Shown: piece by piece, positions 1 through 8,635 of the stretch | Position numbering within the stretch: position 1 is the first letter of the stretch | How the letters are laid out: each line of letters opens with the position of its first letter | Source: Ewingella sp963519305 | GTDB taxonomy: Bacteria > Pseudomonadota > Gammaproteobacteria > Enterobacterales > Enterobacteriaceae | Length of the DNA: 64,000 nucleotides | Assembly (NCBI GenBank): GCA_963519305.1 | Contig: CAUQMS010000008.1 | Span: 62,001-126,000, forward strand | Direction: 5' to 3' | Position numbers and translations under genes: made by a program | The notes under the pieces: model-generated | Told to the model about the DNA's origin: nothing | The model's input: the letters and a program-made list of their open reading frames with translations, nothing else | The model's database searches: none

Positions 1-179
1 GAGAGGATCGGCGCGAAGGTCACGAACAGCGCGATGATAGCCAATACAATCAGACTGGTGACCGCAGCGCGGTTGCCCATAAAGCGGCGACGCGCGTCCT
101 GCCATAAACTGCGGCCTTCAACTTCCAGCTTTTCACTGAAGTTTTCCAGAGCGTCGCTTTTTTTCTTACTTAGCATCAT
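1..179 (-). CDS. oppC: OppC, oligopeptide ABC transporter permease (5' part only)
   Basis: This is the N-terminal 59 codons of an inner-membrane permease; the rest lies beyond the left edge. OppC pairs with OppB to form the membrane channel for oligopeptide uptake. The visible start (two tandem ATGs, MMLSKKKS) and the following cytoplasmic segment ending in a hydrophobic stretch (from about residue 43) match the E. coli OppC N-terminus closely from memory. It starts 15 bp after the oppB stop, so it is co-transcribed with oppB. oppD and oppF are expected further left but cannot be seen. Confidence 0.93.
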   Translation of the reverse strand, partial: MMLSKKKSDALENFSEKLEVEGRSLWQDARRRFMGNRAAVTSLIVLAIIALFVTFAPIL

Positions 180-194
180 TGACAAGCTCCAGCA

Positions 195-1115
195 TTAATA
201 ACGGATTTTCGGATCGATAACGGCGTAAAGCACATCGACGATCGCGTTGAACAAAATGGTCAGTGCACCGACCAGAATCGTCAGGCTCAGTACCAGAGAG
301 TAGTCACGGTTAAGCGCCCCGTTAACAAACAGCTGGCCGATGCCCGGCAACCCGAAGATGCTTTCGATAACCATTGAGCCGGTAATAATGCCGACAAATG
401 CAGGTCCCATATAAGAGAGTACCGGCAGCAGCGCAGGCTTCAGCGCGTGGCGCAAAATAATGCGGTGCAGCGGTAAACCTTTGGCGCGTGCGGTGCGGAT
501 AAAGTTGGAATGCAGGATCTCAATCATCGAACCGCGGGTAATACGCGCGATACTGGCGATATAAGCCAAAGACAGAGCCACCATCGGCAGGATCATGTAT
601 TTCACCCCACCACCGTTCCAGCCACCGCCCGGCAACCATTTAAGGGTGATTGAGAATATCAGCACCAGCAGCGGCGCAACTACGAAGCTCGGGATAACAA
701 CGCCGGTCATGGCTACCCCCATTACCGTGTAATCCCATTTGGTGTTCTGATTAAGCGCGGCGATGACACCGGCGGTCACACCAAAGACGATCGCCATGAT
801 AAATGCTGCCAGTCCAAGTTTCGCTGAAACCGGGAACGAAGCCGCAACCAGATCATTAACGGTATAGTCCTTATATTTGAACGACGGGCCGAAATCACCT
901 TTGGCCAGTTGTCCTAAATAATTGAAATACTGCTTATAGATGGGGTCATTGAGGTGATATTTGGCCTCAATATTCGCCATAACTTCTGGCGGAAGATTAC
1001 GCTCCCCCGTAAATGGGCTTCCCGGCGCGAGACGCATCATAAAAAACGAGATGGTGATCAGGATGAATAGCGTCGGAATCGCTTCCAGACAGCGGCGTAA
1101 AATAAACTTTAACAT
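195..1115 (-). CDS. oppB: OppB, oligopeptide ABC transporter permease
   Basis: OppB is one of two channel-forming subunits of the OppABCDF oligopeptide importer in the inner membrane. The 306-residue protein has the usual family length, an N-terminal membrane anchor with the typical RRCLEAIPTL start, and a C-terminal half of several hydrophobic helices. It carries the permease EAA-type loop, seen as RTARAKGLP near residues 207-215, which contacts the ATPase subunits. It lies between oppA (upstream, 180 bp away) and oppC (15 bp downstream) on the same strand. The gap to oppA holds two stem-loops that probably lower its expression relative to oppA. Confidence 0.96.
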   Translation of the reverse strand: MLKFILRRCLEAIPTLFILITISFFMMRLAPGSPFTGERNLPPEVMANIEAKYHLNDPIYKQYFNYLGQLAKGDFGPSFKYKDYTVNDLVAASFPVSAKLGLAAFIMAIVFGVTAGVIAALNQNTKWDYTVMGVAMTGVVIPSFVVAPLLVLIFSITLKWLPGGGWNGGGVKYMILPMVALSLAYIASIARITRGSMIEILHSNFIRTARAKGLPLHRIILRHALKPALLPVLSYMGPAFVGIITGSMVIESIFGLPGIGQLFVNGALNRDYSLVLSLTILVGALTILFNAIVDVLYAVIDPKIRY

Positions 1116-1174
1116 TGCCCGTACCTGTTTCTAAGCCTGCACTACAGCTTGATAGTTTTGGCTTGATCGCTACG

Positions 1175-1208
1175 GCAAAAAGAGATTGCCGCAGCGGTGG
1201 CTCTTTGC
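1175..1208 (-). terminator. Stem-loop with U-run between oppA and oppB
   Basis: Read on the minus strand, an arm GCAAAGAG (1208-1201) pairs with CTCTTTTTGC (1184-1175) around an inner GC-rich CCGC/GCGG hairpin. Five Ts sit within the second arm. It resembles an inefficient intrinsic terminator or attenuator placed after oppA, consistent with a periplasmic binding protein made in excess over its permease. Function is inferred. Confidence 0.5.
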
Positions 1209-1257
1209 TTTAGCACTGACAACGTCAGCACCAAGAACATTACCTATATCAAATTAC

Positions 1258-1286
1258 GAGCAGGGCAGCTCGGGGATGCCCTGCTC
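1258..1286 (-). repeat. Perfect 10-bp intercistronic stem-loop after oppA
   Basis: GAGCAGGGCA (1258-1267) and TGCCCTGCTC (1277-1286) form a perfect 10-bp stem with a 9-nt loop, starting 10 bp after the oppA stop. No U-run follows on the minus strand, so it more likely protects the oppA 3' end from exonucleases than terminates by itself. Confidence 0.75.
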
Positions 1287-1295
1287 TTTCACTGA

Positions 1296-2936
1296 TTAGT
1301 GTTTGATAATGTACAGATCTTTAACGTAGACGTTGTCCTGCGGATCTTTACCGGTGTAGCCGCCGACGTAAGGTTTCACCAGACGGGCATTCACGTAGTA
1401 ATAAACAGGCACGATGGCAGAGTCTTTATCAAGCTGAGTTTCAGCTTTCTGATAAAGCGCTGCGCGCTCGTCGTCAGTCTTCGCATTCAGCGTGTCAGCA
1501 ATGGCTTTGTCAAAGTCAGCGCTCTTATAGTGAGCAGTGTTGTTGCTGCTGTCAGAGAGCATGGTATTGAGGAATGAAGAAGGTTCATTGTAGTCAGAAC
1601 ACCAGCCAGCACGCGCTACGTCAAAGTTGCCCTGGTGACGGCTATCCAGGAAGGTTTTCCACTCCTGATTTTCCAGTTTCACGTTCACGCCGAGGTTTTT
1701 CTTCCAGATAGCGGCCGCAGCAATCGCCAGTTTCTTATGCAGATCTGACGTGTTGTAAAGCAGGCTGAACGTTAATGGTTTAGCGTCGGTATAACCGGCT
1801 TCAGCCAGCAATTTCTTCGCTTCGGCGTTACGTTGATCCTGAGTTTCTTTGAACCAGGCCGGTGGCGTCAGTTTGGCACCATCAGTGTAAGGAGGCGTGT
1901 AACCATAGGCTGGCAGGTCGCCCTGTGCTTTGACTTTATCCACGATGATATCGCGGTCCAGGCCCAGTTTCAGTGCGGTACGAACGCGCGCATCAGTGAA
2001 TGGGGCTTTTTGGTTATTAATTTCGTAATAATAAGTACACAGATACGGGTCAACATGAACTTCAGTTGGGATCTCTTTTTTCAGTTTCTGGAACAGCTCG
2101 ATCGGCATGTTGTTATAGGTCATGTCGATTTCACCGCTGCGGTAGCGGTTAACGTCTGTCACCTCTGAAGAGATTGGCAGGTAAGTCACCTGATTGATCA
2201 CAGTCTTGGCGTTATCCCAGTACTCAGGGTTACGTTCCAGAACGATACGTTCGTTGACGGTCCAGGCTTTCAGCTTATAAGCGCCGTTGCTGACATAGTT
2301 TTCAGGCTGGGTCCATTTGTCGCCAAATTTCTCAACGACTTTTTTGTTCACCGGTTTCATCGCGGTGTGGGAGAGCATTTTAACGAAATAAGGTACAGGT
2401 TCAGTCAGGGTCACTTGGAGAGTATGGTCATCCAGCGCTTTCACACCCAGGGTATCAGGGCTTTTTTTGCCGCTAATGATGTCATCGATGTTTTCGATAT
2501 GGCCGTATTGCAGGTAGCTTTCATACGGAGAAGCGGTCTTAGGGTCAGCCAGGCGCTGCCAGCTGTAAACGAAATCTTCGGCGGTCACCGGATCGCCATT
2601 TGACCATTTAGCGTCTTTACGCAGGTGGAAGGTCCAGACTTTAAAGTCTTTGTTTTCCCAGGTCTCAGCAACGCCAGGGATCACGTGGCCATCGGCATTG
2701 TTGGTATTAACCAGACCTTCAAGCAGGTCGCGGATCACGTTGGATTCCGGCACACCTTCTACTTTATGTGGGTCTAGGGACTGTACTTCAGAACCGTTGT
2801 TACGCACCAGTTCTTGCTTATCAGCTAATTTTACACCAGCCGGAACGTCAGCGGCGAAGGCGCTGCCTGCAGTAGCCACACCCATTGCAGCCATGATGCA
2901 GGCGGCGAGGATAGTTTTTTTTGTGATGTTGGTCAT
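1296..2936 (-). CDS. oppA: OppA, periplasmic oligopeptide-binding protein
   Basis: OppA binds di- to pentapeptides in the periplasm and delivers them to OppBCDF; in enterics it also serves recycling of cell-wall peptides. The protein is about 546 residues, near the usual 543. It has an N-terminal signal peptide ending in an AFA-like cleavage site (SAFA|ADVPAG), and the family blocks NNGSEVQSLDPHK, WTFHLRKDAKWS and VYYYVNARLVKP are present. Two in-frame ATGs compete. The one at 2942 sits only 4 nt from GGAG, while the one at 2936 has a 10-nt spacing and matches the E. coli start (MTNITK), so I chose 2936. It heads the opp operon. Confidence 0.96.
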   Translation of the reverse strand: MTNITKKTILAACIMAAMGVATAGSAFAADVPAGVKLADKQELVRNNGSEVQSLDPHKVEGVPESNVIRDLLEGLVNTNNADGHVIPGVAETWENKDFKVWTFHLRKDAKWSNGDPVTAEDFVYSWQRLADPKTASPYESYLQYGHIENIDDIISGKKSPDTLGVKALDDHTLQVTLTEPVPYFVKMLSHTAMKPVNKKVVEKFGDKWTQPENYVSNGAYKLKAWTVNERIVLERNPEYWDNAKTVINQVTYLPISSEVTDVNRYRSGEIDMTYNNMPIELFQKLKKEIPTEVHVDPYLCTYYYEINNQKAPFTDARVRTALKLGLDRDIIVDKVKAQGDLPAYGYTPPYTDGAKLTPPAWFKETQDQRNAEAKKLLAEAGYTDAKPLTFSLLYNTSDLHKKLAIAAAAIWKKNLGVNVKLENQEWKTFLDSRHQGNFDVARAGWCSDYNEPSSFLNTMLSDSSNNTAHYKSADFDKAIADTLNAKTDDERAALYQKAETQLDKDSAIVPVYYYVNARLVKPYVGGYTGKDPQDNVYVKDLYIIKH

Positions 2937-3103
2937 AGTCATTCAACTCCAGTTTTTATTATGAACTTGCGCACTACGGAGCAAGATAAACCCCTGCTGG
3001 GTTTTCGGTTGATCATGGGCAGGAACGAATTACCCTATAGAAAAACCCGATGTTTTAGCCTTGCGAGGAAGCTGGCTAACCCCTACTACCTTTTGCTAAT
3101 GAA

Positions 3104-3138
3104 TGAAATTTAAGGCTGTTAATCGTCTTTAAATTTCA
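3104..3138. repeat. Inverted repeat upstream of oppA
   Basis: TGAAATTTAA (3104-3113) and TTAAATTTCA (3129-3138) are perfect 10-bp arms with a 15-nt spacer. This could be a stem-loop in a long oppA leader or a binding site for a dimeric regulator. Nothing in the sequence decides between them. Confidence 0.6.
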
Positions 3139-4023
3139 GTGATCGTTTAAGGAAGACCTCCTCCCTTCGCTCACTGCGTTCGAAAGTATTCTACTTGAGG
3201 ACGTAATACCTTTTTAGAACACAGCAGGCTAATGCTTTATTTGACTTAACTTTCCAGATTCAGATGACACCTGTCGCACCGCGTTATTATGCAGCCTGAA
3301 AAAATGGGGACAGGAGAAACTGATTCGCTGGATGGTAGGTCGCCGCAACGTTATGCATGAAAGATGCCAAACGCATCGTCTGAACGATGCTGTAACATAA
3401 AGGACGTTCAGTTTCCTTTACATGCATAGTTTCGACCACAGTACGCTCCAAAAACAAATGAAAGTGCTTATTTTTATTCTCTTAGCGAGATCCAATCTCA
3501 CTTCGGTATTAACCCGAAACAACTTTCCATTTGTGGAGACGTCCCGAAAATTATCAGAACCTTCTTAGCTGCGCCAATTAATTTTACGAAAATGTTAAGC
3601 ATTTCTCCTTTATCTGTTACTAAGCATTTTCCTACACTTTTAGTAATGGAAGGGAACCTGTGCATAACCTAATGTTTTATAAAGAAATATAACCTTATAA
3701 AGCGGTTAATCTCTCATCACCCTTGTTTAAAAAACCAACTGACATAATAAGTTAACATTTAGTGTCTTTTAAGAATAAACCCCTATTTGCGGTGAGGTAA
3801 ACACTAATAACATCTCGATACATCCTGCACAAGCCCTACAGAATGATGTGATTAAATTAACAACAAAACGGGCAACAAAAGTGCCAATAAAGAGAATTTT
3901 CGCCGTGGTAAACAGGGGGAAATAGCAGTTTGAGATATAAATGGGTTCAGGAAGTGAGTTTGCGCCACATTTGAGTGCAAATGGTCATTAATAAGTCATT
4001 AGTTGCACTATATTAATGCGCCC

Positions 4024-4046
4024 AGTTATTAGTGGCATTAATAACT
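4024..4046. repeat. Inverted repeat between oppA region and ychE
   Basis: AGTTATTA (4024-4031) and TAATAACT (4039-4046) are perfect 8-bp arms around GTGGCAT. It lies about 50 bp beyond the ychE stop in an AT-rich stretch. There is no U-run, so it looks more like an operator-type palindrome than a terminator. Confidence 0.45.
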
Positions 4047-4095
4047 CACGCCACTAACACTGACATAATGCACTTGCGAAGATGAAGTGCAGAAG

Positions 4096-4740
4096 TTAAA
4101 GCAGACCGGGGAAAATAGCCTTAATGCCCGTCACGATGAACTCGATACCCAGCGACATAAGCAACAGACCCATGATACGGGTAATTACGTTGATACCGGT
4201 TTGCCCCAGCAGACGGACCAGCAATGGCGCGGCACGAAACAGTAGCCAGCAACAGAAAGCAAAAAAGGCAATCGCGATCGTCAGGCCCAGCAGGTTTTGC
4301 CAGCCGCTAAAACGTGAACTCCATACAATCGTCGAACTGATCGCACCCGGTCCCGCCATTAAAGGAAGAGCCAGCGGAACCACTCCCACATTTTCACGAA
4401 TGGCCGTTTCTGACTTTTCCTGCTTATTCTGTTTGTCTTCACCAAGCTTGCCGCTGATCATCGACATGGCGATGGTCACCACCAGAATGCCACCGGCAAT
4501 TCGGAATGAATCAATGGAGATGCCAAACACATGCAGAATGGCGTCGCCCAGGAAGAGCGCAGTCCACAATATAATGGCCACCGAGAGGTTAGCCGTCATG
4601 TTGGTTTTATTTCTGCCTGCCGCCGCCTGATAGCTGGTCATGCTGATGAACACCGGTAAAATTCCGACCGGATTTACCAGAGCAAAGAGCCCGACAAAAA
4701 ATTTGATATAGCCCGAAAAATCTAATAAAGATTGGCTCAC
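4096..4740 (-). CDS. ychE: YchE, MarC-family integral membrane protein
   Basis: A predicted inner-membrane protein of the MarC/UPF0056 family, whose physiological role is unknown. It is largely hydrophobic with about six membrane segments and closely resembles E. coli YchE, including the blocks ALVNPVG, SFRIAGGILV and GKLGEDKQNKQEKSE. I place the start at the GTG at 4740 because GGAG lies 6 nt upstream and the length becomes 214 residues, like E. coli YchE (215). An in-frame ATG at 4779 would add 13 residues without homology. It is next to adhE, as in E. coli, and divergent from it. Confidence 0.9.
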   Translation of the reverse strand: MSQSLLDFSGYIKFFVGLFALVNPVGILPVFISMTSYQAAAGRNKTNMTANLSVAIILWTALFLGDAILHVFGISIDSFRIAGGILVVTIAMSMISGKLGEDKQNKQEKSETAIRENVGVVPLALPLMAGPGAISSTIVWSSRFSGWQNLLGLTIAIAFFAFCCWLLFRAAPLLVRLLGQTGINVITRIMGLLLMSLGIEFIVTGIKAIFPGLL

Positions 4741-4940
4741 GCAGAACTCCGCACAATATGCCAGTAAGGGATGGGTCAAGATTGGCCGCTAATGTACTGG
4801 AATTGCGGTTTAGACGCCATGCCGTTTCGCAGTATTTAGCACCAGACATGCAAGATAAAGCAGCCTAAATCGCTAATGTTAAAAAATATCGACCTAGATC
4901 GTTCTTAATCCGTTATGATTGTGGAGCACATAAGCAATAT

Positions 4941-4955
4941 TGAGAATCATTCCCA
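4941..4955. promoter_or_regulatory. Candidate Fur box upstream of adhE
   Basis: TGAGAATCATTCCCA is a 7-1-7 palindrome differing at one position from the perfectly symmetric Fur-box form TGAGAATCATTCTCA. It lies about 320 bp upstream of adhE and 200 bp upstream of the ychE start. Which gene it serves is unclear; iron control of adhE is only an inference. Confidence 0.45.
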
Positions 4956-4991
4956 TCATTACCAAGCTGAAAGGTATCAGCAGCGGTGTTA

Positions 4992-5007
4992 TGTGATCCA
5001 GATCAAA
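4992..5007. promoter_or_regulatory. Candidate FNR or CRP site upstream of adhE
   Basis: TGTGATCCAGATCAAA fits CRP (TGTGA-N6-TCACA, one mismatch) and FNR (TTGAT-N4-ATCAA, one mismatch). It lies about 270 bp upstream of adhE, a fermentation gene known to be induced without oxygen. The overlapping consensus makes the identity of the regulator uncertain. Confidence 0.45.
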
Positions 5008-5273
5008 ATTGGCCTAGCCATTAGTAGGTAAGCTTTAAGCATAGTCAGTGAGTAGGGCAAACAGGATAAAACCATACTCCCAGACGGTTTTAACATTTTA
5101 TCTACTTACAGGATGTTCTTTTCCAATGAAAGCTGTTTGAGCAAATAAAGAGACAGAGGCAACATACTGAGAACAATGATATTAATTTGTTTTTCACAGG
5201 ATGAGTTAGCACAGCTATACTAGTTTCTGGCGGATTATTTACTAAAAGAGTTTAACTTTATCAGGAGAGCATT

Positions 5274-7946
5274 ATGGCTGTAACAAATGTCGCTGAATTG
5301 AACGCACTCGTAGCACGAGTCAGAAAAGCACAGCGCGAATATGCTAACTTCACCCAAGAACAAGTAGATAAAATCTTCAGCGCCGCTGCTCTGGCTGCCG
5401 CCGATGCTCGTATCCTGCTTGCGAAATTGGCCGTCGAAGAATCCGGTATGGGTATTGTTGAAGATAAAGTGATTAAAAACCACTTCGCTTCCGAATATAT
5501 CTATAACGCCTACAAAGACGAAAAAACCTGTGGCATCCTGTCACAAGATGACACTTTCGGTACCATCACCATCGCTGAGCCTATTGGCATCATTTGCGGT
5601 ATCGTCCCTACCACCAACCCAACTTCTACTGCGATTTTCAAAGCGCTTATCAGCTTGAAAACACGTAACGGTATCATCTTCTCTCCACACCCACGTGCCA
5701 AAAACGCCACCAACAAAGCCGCAGATATCGTTCTGCAGGCAGCGATTGCAGCGGGTGCACCGAAAGACATCATCGGCTGGATCGATGAGCCAAGTGTAGA
5801 ACTGTCTAACCAACTGATGCATCACCCAGACGTGAACCTGATCCTTGCAACCGGTGGTCCGGGCATGGTGAAAGCAGCATACAGCTCTGGTAAGCCAGCA
5901 ATCGGTGTTGGTGCAGGTAACACACCTGTTGTTGTTGACGAAACGGCTGACATCAAACGTGTGGTTGCTTCAATCCTGATGTCAAAAACCTTCGATAACG
6001 GCGTGATTTGTGCCTCAGAACAGTCAATCATTGTTGTTGATTCTGTCTATGATGCTGTTCGTGAGCGTTTCGCTTCCCACGGCGGCTATATGCTGCAGGG
6101 CAAAGAGCTGAAAGCTGTTCAGGATATTATCCTGAAAAATGGTGGCCTGAATGCGGCTATCGTTGGTCAGCCAGCGACGAAAATTGCTGAAATGGCAGGC
6201 ATCAAAGTTCCATCGCACACCAAAGTGTTGATTGGTGAAGTGAAGAATGTCGACGAGTCTGAACCTTTCGCTCATGAAAAACTGTCCCCTACCCTCGCGA
6301 TGTACCGCGCTAAGAACTTTGAAGATGCGGTAGAGAAAGCTGAGAAACTGGTAGAAATGGGTGGTATCGGTCATACCTCTTGCTTGTACACCGACCAGGA
6401 TAACCAACCAGAACGTGTTAACTATTTTGGCGACAAAATGAAGACCGCACGTATTCTGATTAACACCCCAGCATCTCAGGGTGGTATCGGTGACCTCTAC
6501 AACTTCAAACTTGCTCCATCATTGACTTTAGGTTGCGGCTCATGGGGTGGTAACTCCATTTCTGAAAACGTCGGTCCTAAACATTTGATCAACAAGAAAA
6601 CTGTAGCGAAGCGAGCAGAAAACATGTTGTGGCACAAACTTCCGAAATCAATCTACTTCCGTCGTGGCTCACTGCCAATCGCACTGGAAGAAGTAGCGAC
6701 TGACGGTGCAAAACGTGCCTTCATCGTAACTGACCGTTTCCTGTTCAACGCTGGCTATGCAGACCAGATCACCAGCGTACTGAAAGGCCACGGTATCGAG
6801 ACTGAAGTGTTCTTCGAAGTCGAAGCGGATCCAACACTGAGCATTGTTCGTAAAGGTGCTGAGCAGATGAACTCCTTCAAACCAGACGTGATTATCGCGC
6901 TGGGTGGTGGTTCACCGATGGATGCTGCGAAGATCATGTGGGTTCTCTACGAACATCCAAACACTCAGTTCGAAGATTTGGCGCTGCGCTTTATGGATAT
7001 CCGTAAACGTATCTACAAATTCCCTAAAATGGGCGTAAAAGCGAAAATGATCGCCGTTACGACCACTTCAGGTACCGGTTCAGAAGTCACACCGTTTGCA
7101 GTTGTAACTGATGATGCAACAGGTCAAAAATATCCACTGGCTGATTACGCGTTAACTCCAGACATGGCGATTGTTGATGCCAACCTGGTAATGAATATGC
7201 CTAAGTCACTGTGTGCTTTCGGTGGTCTTGACGCCGTAACTCACGCGTTGGAAGCCTATGTTTCCGTACTGGCTAACGAATATTCAGATGGCCAGGCTCT
7301 GCAAGCGCTTAAACTTCTGAAAGAGTTCCTGCCAGCAAGCTACAAAGATGGCGCGAAAAATCCGGTTGCTCGTGAACGTGTTCACAATGCGGCAACTATT
7401 GCGGGTATTGCTTTTGCCAACGCCTTCTTGGGTGTCTGCCACTCCATGGCCCACAAACTGGGTTCAGAGTTCCATATCCCACACGGTTTGGCTAACGCCA
7501 TGTTGATTTCTAACGTTATCCGCTATAACGCGAACGACAACCCAACTAAACAGACTGCTTTCAGTCAGTATGACCGCCCGCAAGCGCGTCGTCGTTATGC
7601 AGAAGTTGCCGACCACTTAGGTCTCAGCGCTGCTGGTGACCGTACTGCACAGAAAATCGAAAAACTGTTGACTTGGTTGGATGAAATCAAAGCTGAACTG
7701 GGCATCCCTACTTCCATCCGTGAAGCAGGCGTTCAGGAAGCTGACTTCCTGGCTAAAGTTGATAAACTGTCTGAAGATGCATTCGATGACCAGTGTACCG
7801 GTGCTAACCCACGTTACCCACTGATCGCTGAACTGAAACAGATTCTGATGGATACTTACTACGGTCGTAAATTCAGTGAAGAAGAGACTGAGACCTTAGT
7901 GGCTGCTCCCGCTGTGAAAGTGGAAAAGAAGTCTGCCAAGAAATAA
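5274..7946 (+). CDS. adhE: AdhE, bifunctional acetaldehyde-CoA/alcohol dehydrogenase
   Basis: AdhE converts acetyl-CoA to acetaldehyde and then to ethanol with two NADH, regenerating NAD+ in fermentation, and forms cytoplasmic spirosome filaments. The 890-residue protein has an N-terminal aldehyde dehydrogenase domain (about 1-440, catalytic Cys in GVICASEQS), a linker, and a C-terminal iron-dependent alcohol dehydrogenase domain. In the latter, the metal ligands appear in DAVTHALEAY and in CHSMAHKLGSEFHIPHG. Length matches E. coli (891). The start is supported by AGGAGA just upstream. It is monocistronic, with a strong terminator after the stop. Confidence 0.98.
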   Translation: MAVTNVAELNALVARVRKAQREYANFTQEQVDKIFSAAALAAADARILLAKLAVEESGMGIVEDKVIKNHFASEYIYNAYKDEKTCGILSQDDTFGTITIAEPIGIICGIVPTTNPTSTAIFKALISLKTRNGIIFSPHPRAKNATNKAADIVLQAAIAAGAPKDIIGWIDEPSVELSNQLMHHPDVNLILATGGPGMVKAAYSSGKPAIGVGAGNTPVVVDETADIKRVVASILMSKTFDNGVICASEQSIIVVDSVYDAVRERFASHGGYMLQGKELKAVQDIILKNGGLNAAIVGQPATKIAEMAGIKVPSHTKVLIGEVKNVDESEPFAHEKLSPTLAMYRAKNFEDAVEKAEKLVEMGGIGHTSCLYTDQDNQPERVNYFGDKMKTARILINTPASQGGIGDLYNFKLAPSLTLGCGSWGGNSISENVGPKHLINKKTVAKRAENMLWHKLPKSIYFRRGSLPIALEEVATDGAKRAFIVTDRFLFNAGYADQITSVLKGHGIETEVFFEVEADPTLSIVRKGAEQMNSFKPDVIIALGGGSPMDAAKIMWVLYEHPNTQFEDLALRFMDIRKRIYKFPKMGVKAKMIAVTTTSGTGSEVTPFAVVTDDATGQKYPLADYALTPDMAIVDANLVMNMPKSLCAFGGLDAVTHALEAYVSVLANEYSDGQALQALKLLKEFLPASYKDGAKNPVARERVHNAATIAGIAFANAFLGVCHSMAHKLGSEFHIPHGLANAMLISNVIRYNANDNPTKQTAFSQYDRPQARRRYAEVADHLGLSAAGDRTAQKIEKLLTWLDEIKAELGIPTSIREAGVQEADFLAKVDKLSEDAFDDQCTGANPRYPLIAELKQILMDTYYGRKFSEEETETLVAAPAVKVEKKSAKK

Positions 7947-7965
7947 TTAGCTAACTGGCTAAAAC

Positions 7966-7992
7966 AAAAAACCCGCTTCGGCGGGTTTTTTA
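7966..7992 (+). terminator. adhE intrinsic terminator
   Basis: CCCGC (7972-7976), a TTCG tetraloop and GCGGG (7981-7985), flanked by an A-run before and six Ts after. It is followed within 40 bp by the convergent tdk stop, and the flanking A-run may let it serve both directions. Confidence 0.93.
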
Positions 7993-8029
7993 TTGGCTAT
8001 AAGCTATTGCTAAGCTTTATTCAGAGCTT

Positions 8030-8635
8030 TCAGGCTTTTCCTGATGAATCTGAACTGCACGCTGCCATCGCCTCTTTGAAATGCTTACGACATACTGATA
8101 CATAGCTCTCATTCCCCCCTATAACCACCTGTGCACCATCGTGAAGCGGCTCACCATGCTCATCCAGTCTGAGTACACGGTTGGCCTTACGCCCGCAATG
8201 ACAGATAGTTTTAAGCTCAACCAGTTTGTCAGCCCAGGCCAGCAAATATTCGCTTCCCTCAAATAACTCCCCCCGAAAATCGGTACGTAAACCGTAACAA
8301 AGCACCGGGATGTCTAACTCATCCACAATGTCCGTGAGCTGCGCTACCTGCGCCTTAGAGAGAAATTGGCTTTCGTCAATTAGAATACAGTGGACCGTTT
8401 GTTCACGATGCTCCTGCGCTATCATCGAGTAGAGATCGCTTTCTTTATTGTAGAGCTGCGCCTGCGAAGATAAGCCAATACGGGAACTCACCTTACCCAC
8501 ACCAAAGCGATGGTCAAATTCTGCAGTTAATACCAGTGTGCGCATCCCACGCTCCTGATAGTTATATGAAGACTGTAACAAAGAGGTGGATTTTCCGGCG
8601 TTCATTGCCGAATAGTAGAAATAAAGTTGAGCCAT
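8030..8635 (-). CDS. tdk: Thymidine kinase
   Basis: Cytoplasmic type II thymidine kinase that phosphorylates (deoxy)thymidine with ATP in pyrimidine salvage. The 201-residue protein has the P-loop SAMNAGKST near residues 9-17, the Walker B-like ILIDESQFL, the lasso/substrate loop near YGLRTDFRGE, and zinc-ligand cysteines in CHCGRKA and CRKH. It is close to the E. coli enzyme (205 residues) and differs mainly at the C-terminal tail. It is convergent with adhE and divergent from hns, the same arrangement as in E. coli. Confidence 0.97.
   Translation of the reverse strand: MAQLYFYYSAMNAGKSTSLLQSSYNYQERGMRTLVLTAEFDHRFGVGKVSSRIGLSSQAQLYNKESDLYSMIAQEHREQTVHCILIDESQFLSKAQVAQLTDIVDELDIPVLCYGLRTDFRGELFEGSEYLLAWADKLVELKTICHCGRKANRVLRLDEHGEPLHDGAQVVIGGNESYVSVCRKHFKEAMAACSSDSSGKA

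Larger units (their letters stand above)
2937..4095. other. 1.16-kb gene-free region upstream of oppA
   Basis: No convincing gene was found on either strand. The region lies between the starts-away end of oppA and the stop of ychE (both minus), so it is mainly an oppA promoter/leader region. It is AT-rich and contains several inverted repeats: AAACCC/GGGTTT at 2988-3004 inside the likely oppA leader, a 10-bp perfect repeat at 3104-3138, and AGTTATTA/TAATAACT at 4024-4046. A 48-codon plus-strand ORF starting near 3422 lacks a good ribosome site and is not called. oppA of enterics is a known GcvB small-RNA target; I could not identify a clear binding site by eye. Confidence 0.6.
4741..5273. other. 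Divergent ychE/adhE regulatory region
   Basis: A 533-bp gene-free region between ychE (minus) and adhE (plus). It contains a Fur-like palindrome at 4941-4955 and an FNR/CRP-like palindrome at 4992-5007, listed separately. adhE has a strong ribosome site (AGGAGA, about 6 nt before ATG). adhE of enterics is known to use a long leader and anaerobic/NADH-responsive control; the sites here fit but are not proven. Confidence 0.6.

Noticed and set aside
3422..3568. 48-codon plus-strand ORF in the oppA upstream region
   Set aside because: The nearest purine-rich site is about 18 nt away and the sequence shows no convincing domain; probably chance.
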